In this document: positions 1 through 10,245 of the stretch, piece after piece
How the letters are laid out: each line of letters opens with the position of its first letter
Numbering within the stretch: the stretch's first letter is position 1
Assembly (NCBI GenBank): GCA_009192285.1
Contig: WBVU01000008.1
Coordinates: 2,242,370 to 2,306,369, forward strand
Length of the DNA stretch: 64,000 nucleotides
Direction: 5' to 3'
Source of the DNA: Morchella semilibera
Lineage: Eukaryota > Ascomycota > Pezizomycetes > Pezizales > Morchellaceae
Made by a program: the position numbers and the translations under genes
The notes under the pieces: generated by a model
What the model was told of the DNA's origin: nothing
Databases searched by the model: none
The model's input: only the letters and a program-made list of their open reading frames with translations

Positions 1-176
1 CCGGCTGTAATTCGCACGTTAGTGACCCCAATTCTATCATGAAAAAAGGCGTTTTTTTTGCCATGAGCGAATTGGACAACGTACCGACTGTGATTTTGGA
101 CATTTTGAATCAGTCTTCCAAGCGAAAAATTACGTTTGGTGAGGAATTTGCGTGGTGGTTGTTGAGGTTTGATTAA
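1..176 (+). CDS. 3' end of an unidentified gene, cut by the window edge
   Basis: A reading frame is open from base 3 to a TAA at 174-176, giving about 57 residues. The peptide has a plausible protein composition (for example ILDILNQSSKRKITF and then FAWWLLRFD at the C-terminus). Its 5' part lies outside the window. It could be a last exon or only a chance open frame. I do not recognise the family. An in-frame ATG at 63 would give a 37-residue peptide, but the frame is open upstream of it, so a longer protein is more likely. Confidence 0.4.
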   Translation, partial: GCNSHVSDPNSIMKKGVFFAMSELDNVPTVILDILNQSSKRKITFGEEFAWWLLRFD

Positions 177-529
177 TCTGGATTGAGCGTGGCGATATTA
201 GGGAAGAATCGTTCAGGTTTGTGTGCGAAGTCTTGGAACACTTGGCGTAGGAGACAGAGTTGACAGTCACGCTGACTAAGCCCTCGGGTGATGGTCGTCA
301 TGGATTATCACCACTCCTGCCATCGAGTGATTTTCTATGGGGAAGAAAGATCAGTTAGTATCAATGTTAATTCAATTCAAAGGCTCACTAATACTGACTT
401 TTGAGCATATAAATAGAATGGCAAGAAATATATATATACACAAGTATGAACAATGCTCAGACAAATATTGCTCTAATCTTCAACCTATTGATACACTGCC
501 ACTACCTTTACTTCCAGCGCCTATGGCGC
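177..529. other. spacer between convergent genes
   Basis: This stretch lies downstream of the edge gene and of the minus-strand mS26 gene. It is AT-rich around 380-480. It holds no convincing gene and probably carries both 3' untranslated regions. Confidence 0.5.
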
Positions 530-1420
530 CTAGAAGTTCCGGTTAATTATCGAACCATCGTCGTAATCAGCTCCAAACGCACTTGTATCCCTTGATCCCC
601 TCTTCTCCGGCACCAACTTTGCTCCTGTAAGCTCTCCAGCGATCTCCATCATCTTAGGGTTCTTAGCAAATTCGCTATGAATGTTGGAGACCTGGAGCAG
701 CATATCCTCTACTGTTGGTGGCAATGACTTGTAGAGGTGATCCATTGGCCCGAATTCCTTCTCGATTGCCTCCTCCAGCTGCTTCTCCGTTATAATGAAG
801 TCCTTGGCGTTGAGGTACAGATTGTGGAAGTTCTCGATCCTAGCCGCTGTCTTGGCCGCCTCCTTTGACTCCCTGAGAGCCCTCTTCTCAGCCAACCTCT
901 CCGGGGTGATCCTTTCCATCTTAGACCCATCATCAAGACGCAGGGTTGACAGCACAGACGGCAGTGTGAGCTTCACATCCTCCCGCATCTTCGCGTTCAA
1001 TTTCTCCTCACGCTCCTCAGTCCTCTTCTTGAGTACCTTTGCGCGGTGGGCCGCCTGGTTTTTCTGGCGTAGCTGGAGCTCTGCGACACCCTCGCGCAGA
1101 TTGCGACGACGGCTCTCGGCAAGGTCGCTCTTCCATTTGATGTATGCCTTAGTCTCTTCATCGACACCTTCAATAGGCCTCTGGGGCTGCCGGGAGGGCT
1201 CTGGTGTGGCGGGGGTAGCATCGAGGTCCAATGGGAGGGATTTTGGGTGTGGGAGTTTTCCCTTTTTACGGGGAGGCTGGATTGAGCGAATTTGTGGTGG
1301 GCGAGGGATCTCAATGTAGGCAGGGGACTCTGGGGATATGTTGAGCGCCCGTGGGGTGGTTGAGAAGGCTCTGCGGCTTGTGCAGGAAAGCCCGGTTCGG
1401 AGGGGGGCGAGAGGCATCAT
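530..1420 (-). CDS. PET123: mitochondrial small-subunit ribosomal protein mS26 (Pet123 family)
   Basis: A single exon encodes 296 residues. The N-terminus is a typical mitochondrial presequence: Arg- and Ser-rich, no acidic residues, with an RRAFSTTPRALN-like cleavage region. The segment YIEIPRPPQIRSIQPPRKKGKLPHP sits just after it in two shorter blocks (YIEIPRPPQ, PPRKKGKLPHP) as in fungal mS26. A long Arg/Lys/Glu-rich helix follows (about residues 95-200), then a conserved C-terminal part ending in DYDDGSIINRNF. In yeast, Pet123 is a structural protein of the mitoribosomal small subunit. The gene is head-to-head with ATP synthase subunit d, so two nuclear genes for mitochondrial proteins share the 344-bp spacer. 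The family call rests on domain-level resemblance and presequence. Low-complexity helical proteins can mislead. Confidence 0.75.
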   Translation of the reverse strand: MMPLAPLRTGLSCTSRRAFSTTPRALNISPESPAYIEIPRPPQIRSIQPPRKKGKLPHPKSLPLDLDATPATPEPSRQPQRPIEGVDEETKAYIKWKSDLAESRRRNLREGVAELQLRQKNQAAHRAKVLKKRTEEREEKLNAKMREDVKLTLPSVLSTLRLDDGSKMERITPERLAEKRALRESKEAAKTAARIENFHNLYLNAKDFIITEKQLEEAIEKEFGPMDHLYKSLPPTVEDMLLQVSNIHSEFAKNPKMMEIAGELTGAKLVPEKRGSRDTSAFGADYDDGSIINRNF

Positions 1421-1764
1421 GCTGGTGTAATTGAGGGGGCTACCCTTCCTTCCTTCCTTCCTTCCGTCCTCGTAGCTGTTTTAGATCTCGTGGGATTGGG
1501 ATCGGTTTGATATTCGGCGGTCCGAAACTGCTTGACGTTGGGGAAATTTCACTCCAGCAGACCTCCAAAAAAGCTTGGCGGCAATACCCCACGAAACCGC
1601 CCTGCTGACTAAGGGGTCGGCTGCTGCTTTTCGTTTCATCCCGGGTGGTTTTCAGACCTCCATCATCGCCCGGTATCAAGAAAGAAGTCCTTCAATCATC
1701 ACTGCACTCCCGAATACCCGCTCCTCCGCGTATCAATCCTTCTCCTCTCACCCCCAAAGTCACC
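1421..1764. promoter_or_regulatory. shared bidirectional promoter region, mS26 / ATP7
   Basis: These 344 bp separate the divergent starts of two genes for mitochondrial proteins. A short CTTC repeat ((cttc)5-like, 1444-1463) lies next to the mS26 start and a CT-rich stretch lies before the ATP7 start. No specific binding site could be assigned. Confidence 0.55.
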
Positions 1765-2614
1765 ATGTCCGCTCCCGCAGTAAGTAGACCTCCCAATCAT
1801 CAAATCTCACCTCCAAATCATCAATGGTCTAACACCCCACCCCGCAGAGAAGCGCCGCTCTCAAGATTGAGTGGGCCAAGATCACCTCCTCCCTCGGCCT
1901 AAAGGGTCAAACCGTCGCCTCTCTCCAGGCCTTCAAGAAGCGCAACGAGGAGGCCCGCCGCAAGGTCGCCGTTCTCAGTGCCCTGCCCCAGGAGTTGGAT
2001 ATCGCTCACTACCGCGCTATCCTCAAGAACCAGGCCGTCGTTGATGAGATTGAGAGGGCCTACAGGAGTTTCAAGCCCGTCACTGTCGATGTCGCCAAGC
2101 AGTTGAAGACTATCGAGGCTTTCGAATCCCAGGCCGTCCTGAATGCCGAGGCCACCAAGGGCAAGGTTGATGCGGAGCTTGCGGACCTGCAGAAGACCTT
2201 GAGGAACATCGAGGAGGCCAGGCCATTCGAGGACCTGACTGTGGTATGTATACGGATGCTGGGGATTGGATAGGGTGTTGTTGAAGGGATATGATGGGAG
2301 GGGTTGGAGGAGGATTGGTCTACGGAGCTATATCCTTTTACCCGACCCTCCCAGATATATGTTATCTTCAATTACACTCTTCTATACAACAAATTTCTAG
2401 GGGTATAGCTGATCATATATTCCCTATAGGACGACATTGCCAAGGCTCGCCCCGACATCGATGCCCGCACCGAACAGATGGTATCAAAGGGCCGATGGAT
2501 GGTGCCTGGTTACAGGGTACGAGCTCACTCCCTACCTTACAATTCTATTATTTCCCGACCTTTGATCGCTGACACCCTCCGCAGGAGAAATTCGGAGACC
2601 TCGCTCTCATGTAA
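1765..2614 (+). CDS. ATP7: mitochondrial ATP synthase subunit d
   Basis: Four exons: 1765-1779, 1848-2243, 2430-2516 and 2585-2614. All splice sites are GT..AG and phases match, giving 175 residues, the normal length for fungal subunit d. The first exon encodes only MSAPA. Conserved blocks are [33 protein letters not shown], IDFxxYR-like [12 protein letters not shown] and the C-terminal KFGDLALM. Subunit d is part of the peripheral stalk of F1Fo-ATP synthase in the inner mitochondrial membrane. It links the catalytic head to the membrane part so that rotation is resisted. The intron boundaries were set by matching the family sequence across the joins. The second intron (186 bp) is the longest. 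Confidence 0.95.
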
Positions 2615-3499
2615 ACGACCAGACCGACAAAACCCTAAAATCATTTGTAGTGCCTTATATCGTAGTTTGTTGATAGGATTGGGGGGAAGCAGAAGCAGGT
2701 GGGAATATTTTTTTTTTAGAATTAAAGTCGTGCATTAAATTGTAACAATGTGACCTATCAATGCATGCGGTGGGGGGGGAGGCCCATTCTTTATTGAAAC
2801 ATTCCTGCCCTGAGGACATGGCCGCCTGAGATAGAATTGGGGTTATGTCTCTGCAGCAGCTGTCAAAACTGGTCACATTCCCTACCTACTCTAGCTGTGA
2901 TTAAGAATTGATGTCTCACGAATCAACAAGCTACATACTTATCACCTGTAACGCGTTTTTCTATTCGCCCATATGATTGTCACGTCTCTTCCTCTTCTTT
3001 GATCGCATCTTTCTCTCGTCGGAGAGCCAAGACTGGTCGTGTGCACGAACGGTGCCAAGACCTCTCTCATTCACTCTGAAGAGACCTCACTCACTCACTC
3101 ACTCTGTCACTCTCGGGCCTGCATGGGCCAAACGGCAAAAAAGTAAATATGAAAAGTAAACATGACTTCACACACACACCATAAACTTCAACCAACCCCC
3201 ACCGCTCCTCCCCCCCCCCCCCTCCTCCCCCCCCCCCCTCAAAAACCAAAACCAAAACATTCTCCAACAACAATAACAATAGCCACACGGTCCACACCAC
3301 CCTGTCTACTCTCCGTCCCCCATATAACGTGCACATATAGCCCCCCCCCTCTCCCCTTTAATTTCCCAAATCCCTCCCCCTACATACCCTACCTACCACT
3401 CCTCGACCCCCGTTTCACAACCAACATTTTCACAACCATCAACTGTAGTGGTAGTTAGTGGAAGTTAGTGGTAGAATCCCCCCCCAACCTTTTCCACCA
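2615..3499. promoter_or_regulatory. spacer and promoter of the Rsm1-like gene
   Basis: This gene-free stretch of 885 bp becomes strongly pyrimidine-rich from about 3160. It includes two runs of ten or more C at 3210-3240 and CT-rich sequence up to the start codon at 3500. Such CT tracts are common in promoters of highly expressed fungal genes. The part just after 2614 is the ATP7 3' region. A reading frame beginning with GTG at 3458 is not used as the start because a normal ATG lies at 3500. Confidence 0.5.
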
Positions 3500-4907
3500 A
3501 TGCTCTACTCTACGAAGCGCAAACTGCACAACCTCATAAATGGGCCTCCTCCTCCTCCGCCGGCCGCTCCTCCCACACCTCCGGTAGAACAACCCAGCGT
3601 CCCCCTTCCGGAGTCTCTCTCGGACCTCGCAGACGCGCACAAGAAGCGCAAGATTGGCCTCCCGAACCGTTCCCGTCCAAGCATCCGCGCCGTCAGCCCC
3701 GGGGGATCTGTGAAGAGCACAGTAACAGCTAGCTCAGCGCTCGTGGGCTCGCCACTCAAGAACACTCACACCCATGGCAATCTTAACGAGCCATTGCAGA
3801 CTCCTGCTTATGCGCCGTGGGACAGAGCGGCGTTCTTGGAGCGCCTGAGAAGTTACAGTGTCGATAAGTGGAGTGCGAAACCGGGATCTGTCAATGAGGT
3901 CGTGTGGGCAAAGAGAGGATGGGTTTGCACGGAGAAGAATAGGGTTAGGTGCACTGTGTGTAAAAAGGAAATAGTGGTCAAGGTAGAGGTAGACGAAGAG
4001 GCAGATTTCGATACGGGTGAGTCCGGCCTCGCATGCTTATGGGTCTGGTCTGCTACTGCTATAATACAGCTCTACTAACGCTCTTACAGCTGAAGCAATA
4101 GTCGAACGTTACGAAACCATGATTATTAGCGAGCACGAGGACTCATGTCTATGGAAGAAGCGCGGCTGTGACGAAACAATCTATCGCCTTCAGCTCGCCA
4201 ATCCCACCGTCTCCCGTCCAGCATTCACGGAGCGCTATACCTCACTCCTTCGGGTACGCAACGAGATTCCCCCTTCACTATCGCACCCTGAGATCGACCT
4301 CTGCTCAATCAAGCATTCTCCCGAGGATACGGACAACGGGCCGATATTTGAGTCGGCGGTTATACTAGCGCTCTTTGGATGGCAGAACGAGGACCCGGGC
4401 ATTCCGGACTTGGTTACTTGCTCGGCATGCTTTAGAAGGTTGGGGTTGTGGCTATTTAGGAAGAAGGCTAAAGCGGAGGATATCATGGACGAGGATTCCG
4501 ATGATGGGGAGGAGGAAGCGAGCGTTAGCAGATTGGATGTGATCGGGGAGCACCGTGAGGTAGGTTTTGTAGCTCAATTGGTAGCGAGTGCTTGCTAATG
4601 TGAGTAGTACTGCCCATGGATCAATGCTGTCTCCCAAGGGAAGGAAGAAGGGTGGAAAACACTCCTGCAAGTCTTGCAACAAAGTCCCAAGCCTGCGTCA
4701 AGTGCACTTAGCACTTATAGTACCCTCAACTCCCCACCACAAGAACGAGAGGGTTCCGCAACCCCCGCGGAAAGAGACGCAGAGGACGACAGCAAGCTTA
4801 AAAAGCTACAGAGGCTCAAGTCGTTGTATTTTGGTAAGGGCAAGAAGAAGCCAAAGACCAAGGACATGTTTGTTGGGAAAGAGCGAGAAGAAGCCGATAA
4901 ATCATGA
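3500..4907 (+). CDS. rsm1: C3HC zinc-finger mRNA export factor (Rsm1 / NIPA-ZC3HC1 family)
   Basis: Exons are 3500-4016, 4090-4559 and 4608-4907, all in phase, giving 428 residues. After a Pro-rich basic N-terminus comes the C3HC domain: WDRAAFLERLRSYSVDKW (about residues 98-115), then a segment with CTEKNRVRCTVCKKE, and H-E-D-SCLW with the paired H and C ligands. The second, Rsm1-like half has ALFGWQ, then TCSACFRRLGLW, then H and YCPWIN, the last joined exactly across the third exon boundary. The tail is Lys-rich and probably nuclear. In fission yeast, Rsm1 works in nuclear mRNA export; the animal homologue NIPA/ZC3HC1 sits at the nuclear basket. The second intron is only 48 bp long, with the branch site GCTAATG very near its 3' end. 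Confidence 0.93.
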
Positions 4908-5431
4908 GAGTAGTCATGATAGCTAAAGCGGGTGAGGCACTAAATTTAATGTCTAATCTGTGTGGAACAGTCAAAACATATTGCGGTCCTTTTTTTATTT
5001 ATTACACTTGTCTTTTTTTAGGTTCGAAAAAGGGATGGATGGCGTTGGTGTTTAAGGGGATTGCATAGTTCAGTAGGAGGTGATATCTTTCTTTAAAAAG
5101 AAAGCTTAAATGGTTCTTGTTTCTCTCTTTTTGGTCGGCGGGTTCTGTAAACCCAAGGGGGACGATTTGTGCACGCTTTATTTGTCTGTTTTTTTTTTTA
5201 CATCTATATTATCTGCGTCACGCGTCTCCTTTCCTTTTTTCTTCCTGTTTAAGGTCCTTGCGGCGATAAAATAAATGTTACTTTGTAGCCTGTTCTTGGT
5301 ATCCTCTCTTCTTCGCTCAACACAGCCCTCTTGGCAGCCAAACAAAAACCAAATATCCCACTTTGCCCTCCTCACACGCATTCTAGTTTGTAGAGAAAAG
5401 AAACGAACCGATTCCGTCACATAGGGAGTAT
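4908..5431. other. spacer between convergent genes rsm1-like and ARPC4
   Basis: These 524 bp lie between two 3' ends. They are T-rich on the plus strand (several T runs of 7-9), as expected for overlapping 3' untranslated regions with poly(A) signals. No gene is seen. Confidence 0.5.
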
Positions 5432-6150
5432 TTAATCGAACTACAGTGTATTCGTCAGCACAGGGAGCAGGGGAAGAGGGGGACACAGGGGCCGTACAGG
5501 GGTCAGGAAAGCTTCGGCGACGAAACGGGCTCTAGCATTGAGGAAGAGCTTCATCTCTGAGATCTCCTTATCGACCTCCTCCATAAAGTGGATGATGAAA
5601 TCGACAAGCTTGTGCTTCAACATAGCTTCTGTATGGAAGTTCGTAATCAGGAAGGAGATGTCGTATCCCTATTCCTCGTTAGCCGCGCCTCAATGGATGC
5701 GGGGAGCCCAGAGCATCCCCTTCCCCCCCCTCCCCCCTCTTTCCCCAAATAAGTATATACCTTAACCGGTTTCCTCCTCAGGATGAAGAAGTTCTCCGCC
5801 CTCTGCGTCAGGAACCTCGTGAACTTGTGCACCAGGATATGCTCAATCTCATCCGCCTGCTTGATCTTGATGCTGACACGGATGGAGTTGACACTGGGCT
5901 CAATAAGGACCCTCTCGTTCTCATTACGGGAGATTGTGAGGGGGTTCAGCAGGACCTCCGGGGTCTTTCCGGACTCGACCTCGGGCACATTATGGCGTTC
6001 GGCCGTCTGCGAGGCAAAGTTGGAGAGCGTGATTGCTGCGGTCAGCGACGACCGCACGCACTTGAGGTAGGGCCGTAATGATTGGGACTACGGACGTGAG
6101 TGATGTTAGTTGGGGCGGGCCTGTGATGGAGGAGGGGGGGAACATACCAT
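5432..6150 (-). CDS. ARC19: Arp2/3 complex subunit 4 (p20 / ARPC4)
   Basis: Four exons on the minus strand: 6148-6150 (the ATG alone), 5761-6087, 5498-5668 and 5432-5440 (TTCGATTAA). Together they give 169 residues, the normal length. The joins restore [19 protein letters not shown] at the start, [16 protein letters not shown] in the middle and FLTP-FD at the end, all strongly conserved in this family. ARPC4 forms the structural core of the Arp2/3 complex with ARPC2 and helps nucleate branched actin at endocytic patches. Splice signals support the unusual structure: GTATGT after the first ATG, and branch GCTGAC plus TGTAG before the last exon. Without the last intron the frame would run on into an unconserved Pro/Leu-rich tail. 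Confidence 0.95.
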
Positions 6151-7668
6151 TGTGGGAGTTGGTGCTGTGAGCTGGTGTCGTGGTGAGCTCGAGGTGCGGA
6201 GGACTCGGAGCTTTGCGTGACGTTGGGAGGGGCCTTGGCAACCCTAATCCATGTGTCGCATACCCCACTAGTTGGTTGCGGAGTGCTAAAGCTGAATAGT
6301 AACATTCCCAATCGGTGACACTGAAGCCTTTTAATTCAGGGGATGGGATCTGGAACGGGGCAAGAGAGATGTCCTTTAGAGATTTTGCGTGGGCGTGTTA
6401 GGAATCTACACTTGAGATATCATCCATATTAATCCCTTTAATTAGAATCAATTTCTAGACCATCAGCTTCTCACGTATATATGGCCGGCCGAGATTATTA
6501 TACTAGGTCTGACCGGGAATGATACGGTCCAGAATATCAAGTAAAGAGCAGAGGTTTGTCATGTGGAATAAGGCAAATGTAACTCGCCCCAAGATAACTC
6601 CCGAGCTGATTCATGGTGTTGAAAGCTTGGGTTACTTTACTTTCCAATAACAGCCGGGAAGATGTACCTGATAGGTTTGTAGGTAATTCGTGATATCTAC
6701 TATCAATTCTGAAATGATCTCTATTCCCACCACAAACTTTCTTCCCATCCTCTGGTAGAAAACTATACGAATAGAGGAGCTTAAGATTATAGCGGCGTAT
6801 TGCTGCAGGTTCTGGTTCGATATGTATGTCAGGATATAGTTGTAGTATTTGGTTTTATGGGTCTGATAATATATAGGCAAACTAGAGCCTCTCATTTAGA
6901 AAAGACTATCATTTAATATTATGGTAGACACGTTTCGAGTTTTTGGACCTTTATTATCTGCCGGGCAGTTCTGCTAGCCCAACGAAGGCCTTAGTAGTAG
7001 GATAATTCGATAGTATCTGCCAGCTATTATGACCCTTCGTCTGATATGGTCCACACGAGGGGGTTGGTTCCCTACCGGGTGGTCTGGGGTAACCCAACTA
7101 GCCAGATATATATCCTCACAGACCCAATGGAAAAATACTAAGACCTTAGTATTCTCATTTGCACAGAAAAATGCTTAAACATACTGCGATAGATGTGCCC
7201 CAGACAGCGCTCGGTACTGTATATGCTTCGGATAGTATGGTCCACGGTGATGTTTGGGGCGGCGTTTCAAGGTGCCCTTGGGTTGAACTCTATTCTTGTT
7301 CTTTCCCGAGTCTCCTCGGGGACGATAGGGGGTGGTTTCGTACGAGGCGTGCCCTCCATCTTGAGCTATTCATACCGCTGGGATTATAATCGTAGGGTAT
7401 AATAAGAGTTAATTATAACCAAGCTAGAGTTGTCCTTGAACGGCCCTGGGTAAGATAATGCCCTCGAGGCTCTTTGTCCTTATAGAACAACGTCCTCGTA
7501 GGTCGCACCAATACTGCAATGTAGTTAAACCCAAGAGTATTCCTAATGGTGTTCCACTATAAAGCACACAACCGCCCAATGGCCCCCCTTCTGTTCATCC
7601 CAGTCACGGTACTTCCCCTCGAATACACGAACATGTAGGCTATATACTGCCTAGACATGCATTCATCC
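6151..7668. other. gene-poor spacer
   Basis: I found no gene here. The first 200 bp are upstream of ARPC4 and probably hold its promoter. The remainder is AT-rich and has only short open frames without codon bias. Confidence 0.45.
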
Positions 7669-7770
7669 AAGCTCAGGTAGTGCAGTGGTTAGCATTCCCT
7701 CACCAAAAAAATATATACATAAAAACCTAAAAAATTGCAGGGAGACTTGGGTTTGATCCCCAACTTACAA
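7669..7770 (+). pseudogene. tRNA-like (SINE-type) fragment
   Basis: An A-box-like GGTAGTGCAGTGGTTAG (7676-7692) is followed 56 bp later by a B-box-like GGGTTTGATCCC (7749-7760). These are the two internal RNA polymerase III promoter elements of a tRNA. An A-rich stretch lies between them. The sequence cannot be folded into a normal tRNA. Its A box closely resembles that of the tandem tRNA-like copies at 13818 and 14270. Confidence 0.5.
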
Positions 7771-9026
7771 GAGGCTAGTTGTGATATCATTGTGGTTGGA
7801 AAAACCACTCACCGCATTCAGGCTGCAGTGACCAAACCGTGGGTATGTAAAGAAAGGATATTGGCTACAAGCCATCTTGAGCCCAGCTTTCGTTCTCTAT
7901 ATGAACCACGCCGTGCAGTCCGGGGCAATGGCTGAACGTGCCTCTTTGCAGTATTCGTCCCGGAGCCTGTTGGTATTGCATTTCCTAGTATTTGTTTATC
8001 GTACATCTTGCTTGAGGTGTTAGAATGTCGAAACACCGTTACCTGGCGCCGGCAGGAGGTGTTTGGGCTAGTCATGGTCTGGAGGGGAGATGGATAAGTA
8101 GATGGGACTACATTAGTCCAGCATAGGCCCCCGTTAGTTAAAGCAACTGCGTGTATCAGGACCTAGAGTTGGAGTTGAACTTAGATCCAGAGCAACCCTG
8201 TACTCAATTAGCTTTACGCCAAAGGCATGAGATATCCCTTTAGCCCTGAACCCTCATACAGCCCAAACACACTGACGCTACCTCCACTGTGGTAGAAGAA
8301 AGCCCAACTTCCCGTCTTCTGAGCGTCCTGCGCTGCAAAGGCTGCATATAGCCAACATGTTCAAAATCTCCTTCACCCGGGATGGATACTACAGCAGTCT
8401 ACACCTGCGCAAAGAGGCCCGGTGCGCTGATGTGCAATTGGTGTCCCTCCTGTGTAGGTTTGGGTGGTGTGTTGTGGGGCATATAAACGGGTGCTGCCTA
8501 TATTTCTGGGGCGGGTGGTATGCTGCACGTACACGGTACATCAAGTTTTCGCTTGGGAGGCCTAGGTGGGGGAGAGAACACCCCGCCGGTTCGAACGCTA
8601 GGCCGCGCGGTTTGTGGCTTCCTGGTGCTTGGCATCAGTAAAGATTTTTTGGTTGGCGGCGTTTTGAGATATCACTCGCTCGAGTGATGGATGGTGTCTG
8701 AATATCGACAGAGAAAAATAAGGCGATGATATACGGTGACGTTTAATTTCTAGCTTCGTTGCCGATATTACAACGTCCGACTAGTCAACTACACATGACT
8801 CTCAGCACGGTCAATGATCTATATTCCGGTTTCCTTCAGAGGTTAGAATATCAAATCTCAAAACACTCAAAACAGCACATTTTATTTTTTGGTATACCCC
8901 AGAGCCCAGGAATCTAAACCCCCATTAGAACTAAACTAAAAGAAAAAAAGAAAAAACTAAACCTAAAAAAACCACAAACCCTATCTACAAACGCCCCAGT
9001 AGGTGCAGTGCACCCCCAATCCCACC
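7771..9026. other. gene-poor spacer
   Basis: No gene is supported. A second B-box-like GGTTCGAACGC lies at about 8588-8598 without a clear A box. The sequence before DSC3 (8880-9000) is A-rich on the plus strand. Confidence 0.4.
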
Positions 9027-9892
9027 CTACGACGATATCCTCAACACCGAGAACGCCAAATTCACCAACAGCCCCGCCACGACGGCCATCTGCCTCCTCT
9101 TACTAAACACGCCCTCCTCCCTCATCAGGAAGATGGCCACCGGCCAAAAGAACCCAATTGCCATACCCACAAACATATCCTCGTAGCTTCCCGCAGGACT
9201 CCCATCCGCCAGCTCCTGCCCCTGCCCAGCACTCTCATCGATCCACCGGTCTTCCAACAGTCTCGCATTCTCCTCTTCGTCGCGTGAGTACCCATGTAGA
9301 CGATTAAACTGCATGCGCAGGCTCGCCACATCGGCCTCCGAGAACCCTGCAGACAGTAAGCGGTCGAATCCCAGCGGCTGTGGCAGCGTGGTCCGCGGGG
9401 GCGCAACGGCCGGCGCTGGCGCAGTCATTTTTTCGTTTGCAGCCTCGGCGGCCAGCTCTTCGGGCGTGAGGACATCGCCGACACTGCAGTGGATGTAGAC
9501 GACTGGTAGGGGTAAATCGGCGGGGGCCTTGCCTTTGCCCTTGCTCTTGTCGGTGGTGGTAGTAGGGGGCGCACGGGGGGGCGCGATTTGAGAGGCGAGG
9601 GTCGCGGTGTCGGGGAGGACTTTGCCAGCGTAGATGAGACGGAGACGACGACGAGCGTGATCGGGGGGAGAGTATCTCGGAGCTGCTGCTTGAGGGCCGA
9701 GACGGTAGTCGTAGTAGAGGAGCGAACAAAAAGGGGAGTGTCTGGGAGGGCATTCGTGAAGCGTATAGTGAGGGAGAGAGGGGAGAGGGCTTCCTCCTCC
9801 TCTTCCTCCTCTTCCTCCTCCTCCCCTTTCCTCTCCTTCTTTATATAAGGGAGGGGAGGATCAGAAGATGCAGAGGCAGAAGATTCGCCCAT
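9027..9892 (-). CDS. dsc3: Dsc E3 ubiquitin ligase complex subunit 3, with one apparent frame break
   Basis: The N-terminal half is a ubiquitin-like fold (LTIRFTNALPDTPL, then LRLIYAGKVLPD). The C-terminal half is the DUF2407_C region (GFDRLLSAGFSEADVASLR, QFNRLHG), then an acidic stretch and two hydrophobic segments (MFVGMAIGFFWPVAIFLM and MAVVAGLLVNLAFSVL). Dsc3 belongs to the Golgi/ER Dsc complex that cleaves SREBP in fungi. The two halves lie in different frames. Adding one C to the run of six (plus strand G at 9663-9668) would join RDTLPP to DHARRRLRL without loss and give about 288 residues. The break falls in the middle of a conserved domain, with no splice sites, so a base-call error is the simplest reading. 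Poly-Glu (about residues 24-35) is coded by a GAG/GAA repeat. Confidence 0.85.
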
Positions 9893-10245
9893 AGCTATCT
9901 GTCTGTGTAGCTAGCTAGCTAACTGGTGTAGGTATAGAGAGCTGTATAGAGAGCTATGTCAAGCTGTGTAGGGTACTTAGATCTGTGTAGAATTGATATT
10001 TGCTCCAAGCAGTTAAGCGCTCTCTCGTCTGCAGGTGAAAGGATGGACGATCACGTGAGATATCGCTGAACTACGTAATTGGACATTTGGGTCTCTTTTT
10101 TTTGCCTTATTTTGCTTATTTTGAATTGATTAACGCAACGTCAGCCAGTTCGAGTTTTTGAGTAGTTTCATACAACCTTTTAAAAGCAACATCACCATCA
10201 TCACCACCACCACCACCACCACCACAACCACCACAACCTACCGTC
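9893..10245. promoter_or_regulatory. shared bidirectional promoter region, DSC3 / ALG2
   Basis: These 353 bp separate two divergent genes whose products both act at the ER/Golgi. They contain CTAG repeats (9910-9922) near the DSC3 start and a CAC/CAT trinucleotide tract (10195-10238) directly before the ALG2 start codon. Confidence 0.5.

Noticed and set aside
795-1319. Plus-strand 174-residue frame opposite mS26
   Set aside because: It lies wholly inside mS26 on the other strand, has Arg/Ser-rich shadow composition and no domain.
3458-3499. GTG start for the Rsm1-like gene, adding 14 residues
   Set aside because: A normal ATG follows at 3500, and the extra residues are coded by the C-rich leader.
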